From Pelobacter sp. (GTDB lineage Bacteria > Desulfobacterota > Desulfuromonadia > Geobacterales > Pseudopelobacteraceae), in assembly GCA_030824515.1 (NCBI GenBank), contig JAVBXN010000008.1:1-64000 (forward strand): a stretch of 64,000 nt of DNA, given 5' to 3'. A program made the translations under genes and the position numbers. Below the pieces are notes generated by a model that saw only the letters and a program-made list of their open reading frames with translations, was not told where the DNA came from and searched no databases. Positions 1 to 9,920 of the stretch are shown in pieces (position 1 is the first letter of the stretch; every line of letters starts with the position of its first letter).

Positions 1-120
1 TGGTGTCAACAACTATTTTCCGAACACCAACTTTTTCCAGACCCGATCAGGAAAACTGCCGCCCTGAAAGGAAACGATCTTCTATCATAAATAAATCTCA
101 AGTGTCAAATGAAAAGTTGT

Positions 121-154
121 CAGCAATCGAATAATTATTATTACTCGATTGCTG
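121..154. terminator. Stem-loop upstream of the L,D-transpeptidase
   Basis: A perfect 10-bp inverted repeat (121-130 CAGCAATCGA against 145-154 TCGATTGCTG) encloses an AT-rich 14-base loop and is followed by TTTAAT. It could end a gene lying left of the window or be a structured leader. The T-run is weak. Bases 1-120 show no gene. Confidence 0.35.
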
Positions 155-259
155 TTTAATATTATTACCCAACTATGGTGCAACTCTTTAGGCAACTTCA
201 AATTCGACCGGAAATTAATGTTTGCATTCGTAGCGCTTGATACTGTAAATAACTCCGCC

Positions 260-1501
260 ATGATTTTTTTTGATCGTATATACTTACTAAAATTCACCAC
301 CATCCTGACAGTTGCTGCCGCAATTGCGTCTGCAGCCAATTTTGCTTCTGCAGATGTACGGGACGATGCAATCATTGCGGTCTCAAGACTGCATAAGGCC
401 GGCGCCGCCCGCCATTTGCCTGATGACATGAAGAGCCTTGACTCAACATTGGCTGACGCGGAACAGTATAACGAGCAAGCAGACCTGTCCGGAGCCAAGA
501 AACTCTACATGCTGACCCTACAAAAAGCGCAAATCATCGAACTATCATTGACAACCCCACAAACTTCTCCACCCGATGTTCTGCCACAGGTTACTTCAGA
601 GACTATTCCGCCAGTTCCACCAACCGCTACTTCGCCCCCAGATGTTGATCCTGTGTCCGATGTCTTTCCCGAAGAAGCAACTTCCTCAAAGCTTGTCGGC
701 GGGGTCGGCACCTATACCGTAACCAGCGGAGACACAATACGCCTGGTAGCAGCCAGACTGGGCGTCACCCGCCAACACCTGATAAAGCTTAATAGACTGG
801 ACACAACCTCTTACCTTAAGATTGGACAAAAACTGACTTATAATAATCGCAAGATCATTCCCAAGCGCATGCAGGACGGCATTGTTGTAAACATTCCCGA
901 CCGCACGCTATATTTCTTCCAACAGGGGAAGCTATTGAAATCACTGCCAGTGGCTCTTGGAACATCGGTAAAGAGCCCTAAATATGTATGGCAGACGCCG
1001 GTTGGCAAATTCAAGATTATCGCCAAACAAAAAGACCCCACCTGGTTTATTCCTCCTTCGATAAAGTCGGAAATGGAAGAATCCGGAAAAGAGGTTATTT
1101 CCAGCGTCCCCCCCGGACCCCAAAACCCACTTGGTAAATACGCTATGAAAACATCGATTCCAGGGATTCTGATCCATAGCACCACAAAGCCATGGTCGAT
1201 TTACAGTTATGCCAGTCACGGCTGTATCCGTGTCTACCCTGCTGACATGGTTAATTTTTTCAAGGAGGTTAAGATCAATACGCCTGGAGAGATTATTTAC
1301 AAACCAGTCAAGCTTGCAATAACCGAGTCGGGCAGGATTTTCCTTGAAGTTCACAATGATGTGTACCGAAAAGGAACGAATGTTATCGAAGAAGCCAAGA
1401 GGATGATCTTAAATCAGAACCTCTCGGATAGGGTTGACTGGAAAAAGTTTGAAACGGTTACACGTCAGAAATTCGGAGTCGCCGAAGACATAACAATGTA
1501 A
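260..1501 (+). CDS. LysM-domain L,D-transpeptidase (YkuD family)
   Basis: Predicted periplasmic cell-wall enzyme that forms 3-3 peptidoglycan cross-links or anchors proteins to peptidoglycan. From the ATG at 260 the protein has a signal peptide (hydrophobic stretch ending near ANFASA), a proline-rich linker, a LysM peptidoglycan-binding domain at about residues 149-195 and a YkuD catalytic domain from about 206. The catalytic motif SHGCIRV places the active cysteine near residue 322, and IHSTTKPWS lies just before it. Earlier in-frame starts exist: 218 (ATG, weak GGAA upstream) and a TTG at 149 that sits inside a stem-loop. I prefer 260 because it gives a normal signal peptide, but no start has a strong ribosome site. 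It converges on the PBP gene with a 20-bp gap. Confidence 0.85.
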   Translation: MIFFDRIYLLKFTTILTVAAAIASAANFASADVRDDAIIAVSRLHKAGAARHLPDDMKSLDSTLADAEQYNEQADLSGAKKLYMLTLQKAQIIELSLTTPQTSPPDVLPQVTSETIPPVPPTATSPPDVDPVSDVFPEEATSSKLVGGVGTYTVTSGDTIRLVAARLGVTRQHLIKLNRLDTTSYLKIGQKLTYNNRKIIPKRMQDGIVVNIPDRTLYFFQQGKLLKSLPVALGTSVKSPKYVWQTPVGKFKIIAKQKDPTWFIPPSIKSEMEESGKEVISSVPPGPQNPLGKYAMKTSIPGILIHSTTKPWSIYSYASHGCIRVYPADMVNFFKEVKINTPGEIIYKPVKLAITESGRIFLEVHNDVYRKGTNVIEEAKRMILNQNLSDRVDWKKFETVTRQKFGVAEDITM

Positions 1502-1521
1502 CAAAACTTGAAAAGCAATAA

Positions 1522-3834
1522 CTAGTCGTAAGACGTCGGTTCCGTGCCTTTTATAAAACACTCCATGACAGCCCCCGGAGTGCCCTCTTTCGCCAACTTG
1601 CCGGTGCGTGGATTTATAAGTACAAATGTCACGTTTTCAGGGGCTTCAAAATCCTCAGATGGTAGCTGAGCTACAGCCTTCTGCATAAAGTCCCCCCAAA
1701 TAGGCGCGGCCGCCTGGCCACCTGACCCGCCAGCCCCCAAAGAACGCTCTTGATCATAACCAACCCAGACACCAGTGACCAATTGCGGGATAAACCCAAT
1801 GAACCATGCATCCTTTGCTTCGTTGGTGGTACCGGTTTTTCCTGCCACCGGGCGCCCTATAACGGAAGCCCTGTGCCCGGTACCGCTGGCAACAACGCTT
1901 TGCATAAGGTTGGTGATTACGTATGCATTTTCTGGAGAAATAACCGGAACCGGCACTGGCGGCTGAGTTTCCTGAAGCACTGTTCCTTCAGCGTCCGTGA
2001 CCTTGGAGATGAAATATTGCGGGGTCAATAAGCCCTTATTGGCAAAAACCGTATAAGCAGCAGTCAGTTCGAATGGCGAAATTGTTGCGGCCCCCAAAGC
2101 AAGTGCGAGATTATCCGGGATCGGGGAAACGAAGCCGAATTTCCTGGCGTATTCGGCGGCATATTGCGCACCGATCTGTTCCATAATCTTGACACTGACA
2201 ATATTAATGGAATACGTCAGCGCCTCCCGCATCGTCACCGGCCCACGAAAGGTGTTGTCGTAGTTTTTCGGTTTCCAGGTACCACCTGAGCCATCGGGAT
2301 ACTCAACTTCCGCATCTTCAATTATGGTAGCCGGTGAAAAGCCCTTATCCAGTGCGGCTGAATAGATGATTGGTTTAAAGGCGGAGCCGGCGTTTCGCTT
2401 GGCCTGAATGGCACGATTGAACTGGCTTTTCTTGAAATCATAGCCACCGACCATGGCCTTGACACCACCGGTCCGGGGATCTATCGAAACCAGTGCGGCC
2501 TGAACATCCGGAGTCTGATCAAGAGCGAACTGGGCACCGTCCTTACTAACCTCCGGCGAAACGACAGAGACATCAATCACCGAACCAAGAGTCAGGCTTT
2601 TGCCCCCCTTATCCGGCTTGCCGTAGTGATCTATCATCCCAATCTTGCCGGCCCAGGACATATTTTTCCGTGCCAGGATTCCCCTCCGGTCCCCCACCCT
2701 GACGAGAATCTCACCCTTTTGCGGATTGAATCCGACAACTACCCCCTGATAGGTTTCCCCGGTCTTGAGAACGGCTGAATCGATACCCTCTTCAACCTTG
2801 CTGCAAAAAGTTTCAACATCGGCATCGTTGAGATATTTGGTCGCTCCACGGAAGCCCTGGCGCTTGTCAACCTCTTTCAGCCCTTTGCGGAGACTTTCGA
2901 AGGCTGCCCGCTGCATAGCGGCATTCATGGTTGTGTATATCTTGAGACCGCCTTTATAAAGCTGGTCCTCACCATACTTCTGTTCCAGCTGTATTCTCAG
3001 ATATTCGAGAAAATAAGCCGACTGTTCGTTGTTAACCTTTTTCATCGATTGAATAACAATGGGCGTTTTTCTGGCATGCTCAGCTTCGACCGGCGTAATG
3101 TAACCTTCCTTGACCATCCGATCGAGCACATACCCCTGTCTTTCTCGCGCTTTCTCCATATGTTTGATCGGTGAATACGCATTAGGAGCTTTGGGGAGAC
3201 CAGCCAGCATCGCCATTTCAGCCAGGTTAAGTTGATCGACGTTTTTGCCGAAATAGGTTTCGGCGGCGGCCTGAACTCCGTACGAGCCGCCTCCCAGATA
3301 GATCTGGTTCAGATAGAGATAGAGGATCTCATCCTTGGAAAGCCTTTCTTCCATTCGAGTGGCCAAAACAGCTTCCTTGATCTTGCGGGAAAATTTCTTT
3401 TCGGGCGTAAGAAGCATGGACTTGGTCACCTGCTGGGTAATGGTCGAAGCCCCCTCCTTTTTACGCATCGAGATGATGTTTTTGATCGCCGCGCGAACAA
3501 TGCCGAAATAATCAATGCCCTTGTGTGAATAGAAGTTGGCATCCTCGGCGGCAACAAAAGCCTGGATAAGCTTTCTAGGCATTTTGTTGACCGGCACCAC
3601 AATTCGTCGTTCCAGATAAAACTCGCCTACAAGACTGCCGTCATCGCCAAAAACCTGGGAGACGATAGGCGGTTTGTAATCAGCCAGACGATCTACCCTG
3701 GGCAACTTTGCCAGCAGAAAAAATATATATCCGGAAACACCCAACAAGGCGACAACCCCCAGTGTAACAACACACAACAGCAGGGTAGATATGAAGCCCC
3801 TGTTCCCTTGGGCCACCGGTGCTTTCCTATGCAT
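1522..3834 (-). CDS. mrcA: Penicillin-binding protein 1A (class A, bifunctional)
   Basis: Inner-membrane peptidoglycan polymerase and cross-linker. A single N-terminal membrane anchor (about residues 15-42) is followed by a glycosyltransferase domain with the EDANFYSHKGID and GASTITQQ motifs (about 97-140). The transpeptidase domain shows all three penicilloyl-transferase motifs: SAFK (about 482), YSIN and KTGTT (about 665). The 770-residue length is normal for PBP1A. An AGGAAGG ribosome site precedes the ATG. It is divergent from the heme sensor to its right and convergent with an L,D-transpeptidase, so two different cross-linking enzymes sit side by side. No key residue appears missing. Confidence 0.93.
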   Translation of the reverse strand: MHRKAPVAQGNRGFISTLLLCVVTLGVVALLGVSGYIFFLLAKLPRVDRLADYKPPIVSQVFGDDGSLVGEFYLERRIVVPVNKMPRKLIQAFVAAEDANFYSHKGIDYFGIVRAAIKNIISMRKKEGASTITQQVTKSMLLTPEKKFSRKIKEAVLATRMEERLSKDEILYLYLNQIYLGGGSYGVQAAAETYFGKNVDQLNLAEMAMLAGLPKAPNAYSPIKHMEKARERQGYVLDRMVKEGYITPVEAEHARKTPIVIQSMKKVNNEQSAYFLEYLRIQLEQKYGEDQLYKGGLKIYTTMNAAMQRAAFESLRKGLKEVDKRQGFRGATKYLNDADVETFCSKVEEGIDSAVLKTGETYQGVVVGFNPQKGEILVRVGDRRGILARKNMSWAGKIGMIDHYGKPDKGGKSLTLGSVIDVSVVSPEVSKDGAQFALDQTPDVQAALVSIDPRTGGVKAMVGGYDFKKSQFNRAIQAKRNAGSAFKPIIYSAALDKGFSPATIIEDAEVEYPDGSGGTWKPKNYDNTFRGPVTMREALTYSINIVSVKIMEQIGAQYAAEYARKFGFVSPIPDNLALALGAATISPFELTAAYTVFANKGLLTPQYFISKVTDAEGTVLQETQPPVPVPVISPENAYVITNLMQSVVASGTGHRASVIGRPVAGKTGTTNEAKDAWFIGFIPQLVTGVWVGYDQERSLGAGGSGGQAAAPIWGDFMQKAVAQLPSEDFEAPENVTFVLINPRTGKLAKEGTPGAVMECFIKGTEPTSYD

Positions 3835-3958
3835 ACTGGAAACCTTCCTGACAAAAATTAATTTGCCTGATTACCTGCCAACTCAGGCCGGTTCTAGGCC
3901 CGAGCAAAATAACATATCATTTCAGGAATTCAAGCTTAATCAGAAAATGACATAATCC

Positions 3959-3986
3959 TTGCCATCAGGTGATGAGCGCATATAAT
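3959..3986 (+). promoter_or_regulatory. Sigma70-type promoter for the heme-c sensor gene
   Basis: TTGCCA at 3959-3964, a 16-bp spacer and a perfect TATAAT at 3981-3986. The expected start of transcription, near 3993, leaves a 50-base leader before the ATG at 4043. Confidence 0.6.
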
Positions 3987-4042
3987 CGTGGATGAACGGG
4001 GCCTGACATTACAACACCGGCACCAACAACGTGGAGCGCCCA

Positions 4043-5257
4043 ATGAAGATTTTTTCCGGCAGCAGCGTTTCAACCACCTTTAATCTTATTTCATCCCTGC
4101 TTCTGATCACACTTTTCCTGGCTTTGGCACTTAGCAGCTATCGACGCGAACAGGAATTGATCATAAAGGGAGCCGTAGACAATGCCCGCACCATTTCGCG
4201 GCAGATCATTGAAACTCGCGACTACCTGTCCAGGAACGTCACAAAAGAGCCTGAACAAAACCCCAATCTGATTCCACAGGTGGCCGCCACCAGCATAGCC
4301 AAACAGTTGACCAGCGGTTCGAATTTTTATGTGCGTCAGGTTTCGCTGCGTTATCGCAACCCGGATAATCGTCCCGACAGTTTCGAGAAAGAATTGCTTA
4401 ACGCATTCAAGGGCCCCGGCCAGAAGGAGGTCTGGCAGGTTTCCGACGTAGCTGGAAAGAAATCCCTGCGCTACCTCCTGCCTATGATTGCAGACAAATC
4501 ATGCCTGACCTGCCATGGCAGCTATGAAACGGCGCCGGGGTTCATTCAGGAGCGCTTCCCCAAAGATCATTTTTCATACGGATATCAAGTCGGCGAGATC
4601 ATCGGAGCCGTTTCGGTGGCCGTTCCGATGGAAAGCCTTTACAGCCAGATCAGGCACAACCTGAAGCGGGACGTGATTTACGATGGAATCGTAATGACCA
4701 TTTTCATCATCATTACCGGCTGGATCCTGCACAGGACCATAATTACCCCGGTAAAGAAAGTTGCTGCAAGCATTTCCGAAGTTGCTCTAACCGGCAACTT
4801 CAGCCAGAGAATAGAGCTTAAGCGCAATGATGAGATCGGCGAACTGATCCATTCCTACAACATACTGATGTCCGAATTGGATCACAAGACACAACAACGG
4901 ATGGAGTCGGAAGAACGCTACCGAAACTTCATCGAAATAGCCCAGTCACCTATCGTAACATTTATGTCAGATGGCAAGATACTTATCTCGAACCAGAAAG
5001 CGGAAAAGCTCTTCGGACTGACCAAGGAGGAGTTGCTCGGACAGTGCCTTTTCGAATTCATGGTCAACGGGGATGATCTTAAAAATGCGATCAACGATTA
5101 TTTCACAGCTGGAACCAGTGATCTGATCGGCACCACAACCAGACAGAAGATACGGGATGTCTGTGGCAGGCTTTTTGATGTAGACATGGTAATATCGGTA
5201 TCCCAATCCGACCAGAACCAGATGTTCAGTGCAATTTTACGGGCAGTTAAGGAATAG
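4043..5257 (+). CDS. Membrane heme-c sensor protein (DUF3365/Tll0287-like, HAMP, PAS), no output domain
   Basis: Predicted inner-membrane redox or ligand sensor. An N-terminal membrane helix (about residues 15-35) leads into a periplasmic DUF3365-type domain with one c-type heme motif, SCLTCHGS (about residue 155). A second helix (about 215-235), a HAMP segment with DEIGEL, and a cytoplasmic PAS domain (about 295-400) follow. The protein then stops: there is no kinase, GGDEF, EAL or methyl-accepting domain. It could signal through a partner or be a receptor lacking its effector. A GTG at 4031 would add four residues; the ATG at 4043 is preferred because GGAG lies about seven bases upstream. 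The histidine kinase at 38263-40320 carries the same kind of heme domain. Confidence 0.82.
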   Translation: MKIFSGSSVSTTFNLISSLLLITLFLALALSSYRREQELIIKGAVDNARTISRQIIETRDYLSRNVTKEPEQNPNLIPQVAATSIAKQLTSGSNFYVRQVSLRYRNPDNRPDSFEKELLNAFKGPGQKEVWQVSDVAGKKSLRYLLPMIADKSCLTCHGSYETAPGFIQERFPKDHFSYGYQVGEIIGAVSVAVPMESLYSQIRHNLKRDVIYDGIVMTIFIIITGWILHRTIITPVKKVAASISEVALTGNFSQRIELKRNDEIGELIHSYNILMSELDHKTQQRMESEERYRNFIEIAQSPIVTFMSDGKILISNQKAEKLFGLTKEELLGQCLFEFMVNGDDLKNAINDYFTAGTSDLIGTTTRQKIRDVCGRLFDVDMVISVSQSDQNQMFSAILRAVKE

Positions 5258-5339
5258 ATCGCGATTTTTGCGTGCCGTCAGCATCGAGATGTGATAGTAG
5301 AGTCAAGTTTATATTAAATATTTTTCGGAGGAAATTCGA

Positions 5340-7169
5340 ATGTGCGGCATTGTAGGCTATATAGGAGAACAACAGGCGACACCCGTGATACTGGAAGGGT
5401 TGAAAAAGCTGGAGTATCGTGGTTATGATTCCGCCGGCATCGCCACCCTCTCATCCGGTGAATCCGCGATTCGCCGCAGCGAGGGCAAACTGGTCAACCT
5501 GGAAAACCTTTTGCGCGAGCACCCGCTCTCCGGCGTGATCGGCATCGGACATACCCGTTGGGCTACACACGGCAGGCCTTCCGAGATCAACGCCCATCCT
5601 CACAAGGCCGGGCCGGTCATCGTGGTACATAACGGCATCATAGAAAACTATCTGCAGCTTAAAGAACAGCTCAAACAGACCGGTCATATTTTCAAGAGCG
5701 AAACCGACACCGAAGTTATCGCCCACCTTATCGAAGAAAAACTCAAGACCGAAACCAGCTTTGAAAAAGCCGTACGACGGGCGCTGATGGAACTGCATGG
5801 CGCCTACGCGGTTTGCATCCTAAACGAAAAAGAGCCGGCTACACTGATCGCGGCCAAGCTCGGCTCACCGATGGTAATCGGCCTGGGAACGGGTGAATAC
5901 TTCGTTGCTTCGGACATACCTGCCATACTGGCCCACACCCGTGAGATGGTCTTCATGGAGGATGGTGAAATGGCTGTTTTCAGCAATGGCGAAGTCTCTT
6001 TTTCAACAATAGCAGGAGAAAAGTTGAATAAAGCGGCCCGTCATATCGATTGGTCCCCACTTATGGCTGAAAAGGGGGGCTACCGGCACTTCATGCTCAA
6101 GGAAATCCACGAACAACCACGTGCCGTGCGCGACACCATTGCCGGACGTCTTCTGGAGAGCGATGGAGATGTCTATCTGGAGGATCTGCCGTTCAGCGAT
6201 CGCCAGTTGGCTGCCGTAAAGCGGATCGTGATCATCGCCTGCGGCACCTCCTGGCACGCGGCCCTGGTCGGCAAATTCTACATCGAGGGCTACTGCCGCA
6301 TACCGGTTGAAGTCGATATAGCGTCCGAATTCCGCTACCGTAACCCGGTCATCAACGAAAGCACTCTGGCAATCGTGATATCCCAATCCGGTGAAACCGC
6401 CGACACCCTGGCGGCACTGCGCGAAGCCAAGTCCCGCGGAGCAATGAACATGGCCATTTGCAATGTGGTCGATTCTTCGATCGCCCGTGAATCCTCCGGC
6501 GTGATCTATACCCACGCCGGCCCGGAAATCGGCGTAGCCTCCACCAAAGCCTTCGTCACGCAACTGACCGCACTGTACCTGTTCACAATCCGGCTGGGCC
6601 GGGCCACCTGCTCAATCGACTCGCCGTCCGGCCAACGCATGATCGCCGCACTTAAAAAGGTTCCGGCACTGCTGGAAGAGACTCTTAAACTGAACGACCA
6701 CGTCGAAAAGCTGGCCAAAAAGTATATGAACGCACGCGATTTCCTCTACCTCGGACGCGGTAAAAACTTCCCGATCGCGCTGGAAGGGGCGCTCAAGCTG
6801 AAGGAGATTTCCTACATTCATGCAGAAGGCTATCCTGCCGGTGAGATGAAGCATGGCCCGATCGCATTGATCGACGAGGAAGTGCCGGTGGTTGTCCTGG
6901 TGCCCAAGAACAGCGCTTTTGACAAAACCCTGTCGAACATGGAAGAAGTTATAGCCCGCGGCGGCCGAGTGATAGCCCTGTGCAGTGAAGGGGACCAGGA
7001 GGTGAAGGGCAGGGCCGAAGCAACCATCGAGATACCAAACCTGAACGAAGATCTCGACCCTCTGCTGCTGTCGGTACCGCTGCAACTGTTGGCCTACCAC
7101 ATATCGGTACTGAAGGGCACCGATGTAGACCAGCCACGCAACCTGGCAAAAAGCGTTACGGTGGAGTAA
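5340..7169 (+). CDS. glmS: Glutamine--fructose-6-phosphate aminotransferase (isomerizing)
   Basis: Makes glucosamine 6-phosphate from fructose 6-phosphate and glutamine, the first committed step to UDP-GlcNAc for peptidoglycan and LPS. The N-terminal glutaminase domain begins MCGIVGYIG, so Cys1 of the mature protein is the nucleophile. Two SIS sugar-isomerase domains follow (about residues 285-420 and 455-590), with the SQSGETADT motif and a C-terminal end in KSVTVE that is typical of the family. Length (609) is normal. A strong CGGAGG site precedes the ATG. A good terminator follows at 7223-7256. The next step, glmU, lies at 24034-25407. No glmS ribozyme is evident in the 80-bp upstream gap. 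Confidence 0.97.
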   Translation: MCGIVGYIGEQQATPVILEGLKKLEYRGYDSAGIATLSSGESAIRRSEGKLVNLENLLREHPLSGVIGIGHTRWATHGRPSEINAHPHKAGPVIVVHNGIIENYLQLKEQLKQTGHIFKSETDTEVIAHLIEEKLKTETSFEKAVRRALMELHGAYAVCILNEKEPATLIAAKLGSPMVIGLGTGEYFVASDIPAILAHTREMVFMEDGEMAVFSNGEVSFSTIAGEKLNKAARHIDWSPLMAEKGGYRHFMLKEIHEQPRAVRDTIAGRLLESDGDVYLEDLPFSDRQLAAVKRIVIIACGTSWHAALVGKFYIEGYCRIPVEVDIASEFRYRNPVINESTLAIVISQSGETADTLAALREAKSRGAMNMAICNVVDSSIARESSGVIYTHAGPEIGVASTKAFVTQLTALYLFTIRLGRATCSIDSPSGQRMIAALKKVPALLEETLKLNDHVEKLAKKYMNARDFLYLGRGKNFPIALEGALKLKEISYIHAEGYPAGEMKHGPIALIDEEVPVVVLVPKNSAFDKTLSNMEEVIARGGRVIALCSEGDQEVKGRAEATIEIPNLNEDLDPLLLSVPLQLLAYHISVLKGTDVDQPRNLAKSVTVE

Positions 7170-7222
7170 CTTCGAACATTGACAAACATTGCATAATGGC
7201 AATGGCTATTTTGAACATAGAA

Positions 7223-7256
7223 AATCTCCGAGGTTGCAAAACCGAGGAGATTTTTT
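7223..7256 (+). terminator. Rho-independent terminator after glmS
   Basis: Stem AATCTCC/GGAGATT continues past a tandem G-A internal loop into GGTT/AACC closed by a GCAA tetraloop, followed by six T. It separates glmS from the hydrogenase operon. Confidence 0.85.
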
Positions 7257-7292
7257 GTTTGCTGATTACACATCCAACCGCCACCGGGACAT

Positions 7293-7320
7293 TTGCCATT
7301 AGATGAGAAACTGTTATACT
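7293..7320 (+). promoter_or_regulatory. Sigma70-type promoter for the hydrogenase operon
   Basis: TTGCCA at 7293-7298, a 16-bp spacer and TATACT at 7315-7320. Transcription would start near 7327, about 28 bases before the ATG at 7355. Confidence 0.55.
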
Positions 7321-7354
7321 TGACCTGCCGGCCAGATAACCCGGGAGGAGCGGC

Positions 7355-8341
7355 ATGTCAGTTCATTTCATTACTGCAAACAGATTGTTACAACTGCTGC
7401 ACCTGCTGCGTCAACGCGGTGAACTGCATGCTCCCTTGAGGGGTGCAGACGACGTTGTGCGCTTCGCCCCGCTTGCAGCCGGCATCCTTCCCGACCTTGA
7501 TGCTCTCCGCACCCTGCTGCCGCCGAAAAAATATCTGCTGCCCCCCAGGGAAACCATTCTGACCTATCGGGACGACACGAACTACCAGGAACCTCAGGTC
7601 ACGACCATTCCCCTGATCCTCTTTGGCCTGCATCCTTGCGACCTGGCTGGCATCGGCTACCTGGACCGGATTTTCCTCGGAGAAGACCCTGATCCGGTCT
7701 ACGCCTCCCGACGGGCGGCGCTGACGTTGATCGGCACCAGCTGTTCACCCGACCAATTTTGCTCATGCCATCTGCAGCCGTCCTCTTTGTCAGCCTCCCA
7801 CGACCTTTTTCTGCAAAAGACTGACGACGGTTTCGCCGTCAGCAGCGGTTCACCAGGCGGTGATGAACTACTGGGAACGCTGGCGGAACTGATCGAAGAA
7901 CGTGAGTTGGCTGCCGACGATACGCGTCGCTACTTCGGCAACCAACGCAAACTACCACCACAGTCCGAACTGGATCCATCTCTGCCCGACTGGCAGGAAC
8001 TGGCAGAGCATTGCCTGGGATGCGGAGCCTGTTCCATCTGCTGTCCGACCTGTTACTGCTTCGACGTGCTGGAATTCGGCGGATTGGACGGCAGGTCCGC
8101 TGAACGACTGCGGCACTGGGACAACTGCCTGTTCAAGAGCCACGCCCAGGTGGCCGGCGGCGCCAGTTTTCAGAAAGACCGGGCACAGCGTTTCCGTTAT
8201 CGTTACCGCCACAAATATCGTGGTTTCGGCCAGCTGAAGGGGATTCCCAGCTGTGTCGGATGCGGCCGTTGCCGGGAAGTATGCCCCGCCGGACTGGACC
8301 TGCGACCATTGGCTGAGCGACTGGAGCGAGGTGCATCATGA
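7355..8341 (+). CDS. hydB: NiFe hydrogenase beta subunit (HydB/AsrA-like Fe-S protein)
   Basis: Electron-transfer subunit of a soluble sulfhydrogenase-type complex. The N-terminal two thirds match the HydB/AsrA pattern (LFGLHPCDLAG, then a cysteine-rich SCSPDQFCSCH segment). The C-terminal third carries two 4Fe-4S motifs, CLGCGACSICCPTCYC and CVGCGRCREVCP. It is the first gene of a four-gene operon in which each junction is an ATGA overlap (8338, 9177, 9917), so the subunits are translationally coupled. The order beta-gamma-delta-alpha is that of the Pyrococcus hydBGDA (group 3b) operon. GGGAGGAG lies just upstream of the start. The anaerobic sulfite reductase subunit A is the closest alternative, but the hydrogenase neighbours decide the call. 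Confidence 0.85.
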   Translation: MSVHFITANRLLQLLHLLRQRGELHAPLRGADDVVRFAPLAAGILPDLDALRTLLPPKKYLLPPRETILTYRDDTNYQEPQVTTIPLILFGLHPCDLAGIGYLDRIFLGEDPDPVYASRRAALTLIGTSCSPDQFCSCHLQPSSLSASHDLFLQKTDDGFAVSSGSPGGDELLGTLAELIEERELAADDTRRYFGNQRKLPPQSELDPSLPDWQELAEHCLGCGACSICCPTCYCFDVLEFGGLDGRSAERLRHWDNCLFKSHAQVAGGASFQKDRAQRFRYRYRHKYRGFGQLKGIPSCVGCGRCREVCPAGLDLRPLAERLERGAS

Positions 8342-9180
8342 ACGCCAGCCACCCCACTGCAGCAACCATTACCGGTGTCCGCAGCCTGAGCGCCGACACG
8401 ACCCTGTTCACTCTGACCTGCAACGATCGTGCTGCCGCAGGCAAAGTAGCTTCGTTCCTTCCCGGACAATTTCTGGAGCTGTCTCTCCCCGGCATCGGCG
8501 AGATTCCGGTCTCCTACTGCGGACTACCCTCAGCTGAAGGTATGATCGAATTATGCATCCGCCACGTGGGCCATGTCACCTCGCCTCTGCACAGGGCGGC
8601 GCCTGGCGAAGCGGTGGGTGTTCGCGGCCCGTTCGGTCATGGTTTCCCGTTGGACAGCTATGAAAACCAGGATCTGCTGTTGATTGCCGGTGGACTCGGC
8701 ATGGCTCCGCTACGCTCACTGCTGCTGGCGCTGCTTAAGCAGCGCCGTCGCTGGGGTGAGCTAACCCTGCTCTATGGCGCGCGGGAAATGGGTGCGCTGC
8801 TTTTTCTGGATGAATTGCGGCAACTGGCTCTACGAGGCGACATCACGGTCCAACTGGCGGTTGACCATCGTACGCATTGCCTGGAAGGCCCACCAAACTG
8901 CAGGGTCGCGCTGCTGCCGGCCCTGCTGGACCAACTTACTATCAGGGCGGAACGGACCTGCGCCGCATTATGCGGCCCGCCGGTAGTTTACCCCTATCTG
9001 GTAACAGGGCTAAAGCGTATCGGGCTGTCCGACGAGCGGATTCACCTGTCGCTGGAAAGACACATGAAATGCGGACTGGGACGTTGCGGCCATTGCGCCG
9101 TCGGAACCCTGCTCTGCTGCTGTGACGGTCCAGTCTTCAGCCACGCGCGCCTGCGTGGAGTCGAAGGAGCCCTGGCATGA
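8338..9180 (+). CDS. hydG: NiFe hydrogenase gamma subunit (FAD/NAD(P)-binding, 2Fe-2S)
   Basis: Flavoprotein that links the hydrogenase to NAD(P)(H). A ferredoxin-reductase FAD domain (about residues 1-105) is followed by a nucleotide-binding domain with LLLIAGGLGMAPLRS (about 115-130). A C-terminal 2Fe-2S domain of the dihydroorotate-dehydrogenase electron-transfer type has CGLGRCGHC and a later CCC cluster. Length (280) is usual for HydG/AsrB. It overlaps hydB by four bases and hydD by four bases. NAD versus NADP preference cannot be read with confidence. Confidence 0.86.
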   Translation: MNASHPTAATITGVRSLSADTTLFTLTCNDRAAAGKVASFLPGQFLELSLPGIGEIPVSYCGLPSAEGMIELCIRHVGHVTSPLHRAAPGEAVGVRGPFGHGFPLDSYENQDLLLIAGGLGMAPLRSLLLALLKQRRRWGELTLLYGAREMGALLFLDELRQLALRGDITVQLAVDHRTHCLEGPPNCRVALLPALLDQLTIRAERTCAALCGPPVVYPYLVTGLKRIGLSDERIHLSLERHMKCGLGRCGHCAVGTLLCCCDGPVFSHARLRGVEGALA

Positions 9181-9920
9181 AACGCCTGCGCCTGGCCATA
9201 GCGGGACTAACCGCCTGTTCCGGATGTCAGCTCTCGCTGTTGAACTGTGAAGCGGAGTTGCCGCAACTGATCGAGGTGGTAGATTTCCACTACTTTCCGA
9301 TGGCCTGTTCACCCGCCTTACTTGAAGGTGAATATGATGCCGCGCTGGTGGAAGGCTGCCTGTCGATGCCGCACGAAAATGTATTGCTTCTCTCACTGCG
9401 CAAGAGGAGTCGCCTGTTGATCGCGATCGGCACTTGTGCCGCCTGGGGCGGAGTGGCGGCGCTGAAAAACGGAGAAAGCAGGAAAGAGCTGCTGCAGGCG
9501 ATCCATGTCTGCGACCGGATAAGTAGTAGCGGCTATTCACCCCAACCATTGCATGCCTTTGTCAAGGTTGATGCCGTAATTAGCGGCTGTCCCCCGGAAA
9601 AGGAAGAGTTGCTCAGACTATTGGCCGGACTGCTGCGCGGCGCACTTCCGGCTCCCATCGCTTATCCGGTCTGCACGGACTGCCGCATGCGCGAGAACCT
9701 GTGCCTGTTGACGGAACAATCCAGGCTCTGCCTAGGCGTACTGACCCTGGGTGGCTGCGGCGCCCGCTGCCCAAGCATGGGAGTGGGCTGCGAGGGATGC
9801 CGCGGACCGGTACCGGAGGCCAACCTGGAGGAAGCCCTGGATATCTGCCAACAAAAGGGATATGACCGGCAAACAGTTATCGACAGACTGAGACGGTTCT
9901 GTCCGGAGTGGAAATCATGA
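9177..9920 (+). CDS. hydD: NiFe hydrogenase delta (small) subunit
   Basis: Small subunit that carries the Fe-S relay from the NiFe site. The N-terminal motif ACSGCQLSLLNCE holds the proximal-cluster cysteines, joined by GTCAAWGG and SGCPP further on. The C-terminal half has a dense cysteine set (CTDCRMRENLC, GGCGARCPS, GCEGCRGP) able to hold two more clusters. There is no twin-arginine signal peptide, so the enzyme is predicted to be cytoplasmic. Length (247) fits group 3 small subunits. It is coupled to its neighbours by overlaps at both ends. Confidence 0.88.
   Translation: MKRLRLAIAGLTACSGCQLSLLNCEAELPQLIEVVDFHYFPMACSPALLEGEYDAALVEGCLSMPHENVLLLSLRKRSRLLIAIGTCAAWGGVAALKNGESRKELLQAIHVCDRISSSGYSPQPLHAFVKVDAVISGCPPEKEELLRLLAGLLRGALPAPIAYPVCTDCRMRENLCLLTEQSRLCLGVLTLGGCGARCPSMGVGCEGCRGPVPEANLEEALDICQQKGYDRQTVIDRLRRFCPEWKS

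Noticed and set aside
5258-5339. glmS ribozyme upstream of glmS
   Set aside because: The gap is only 82 bases and shows no ribozyme core; such ribozymes are mainly in Firmicutes.
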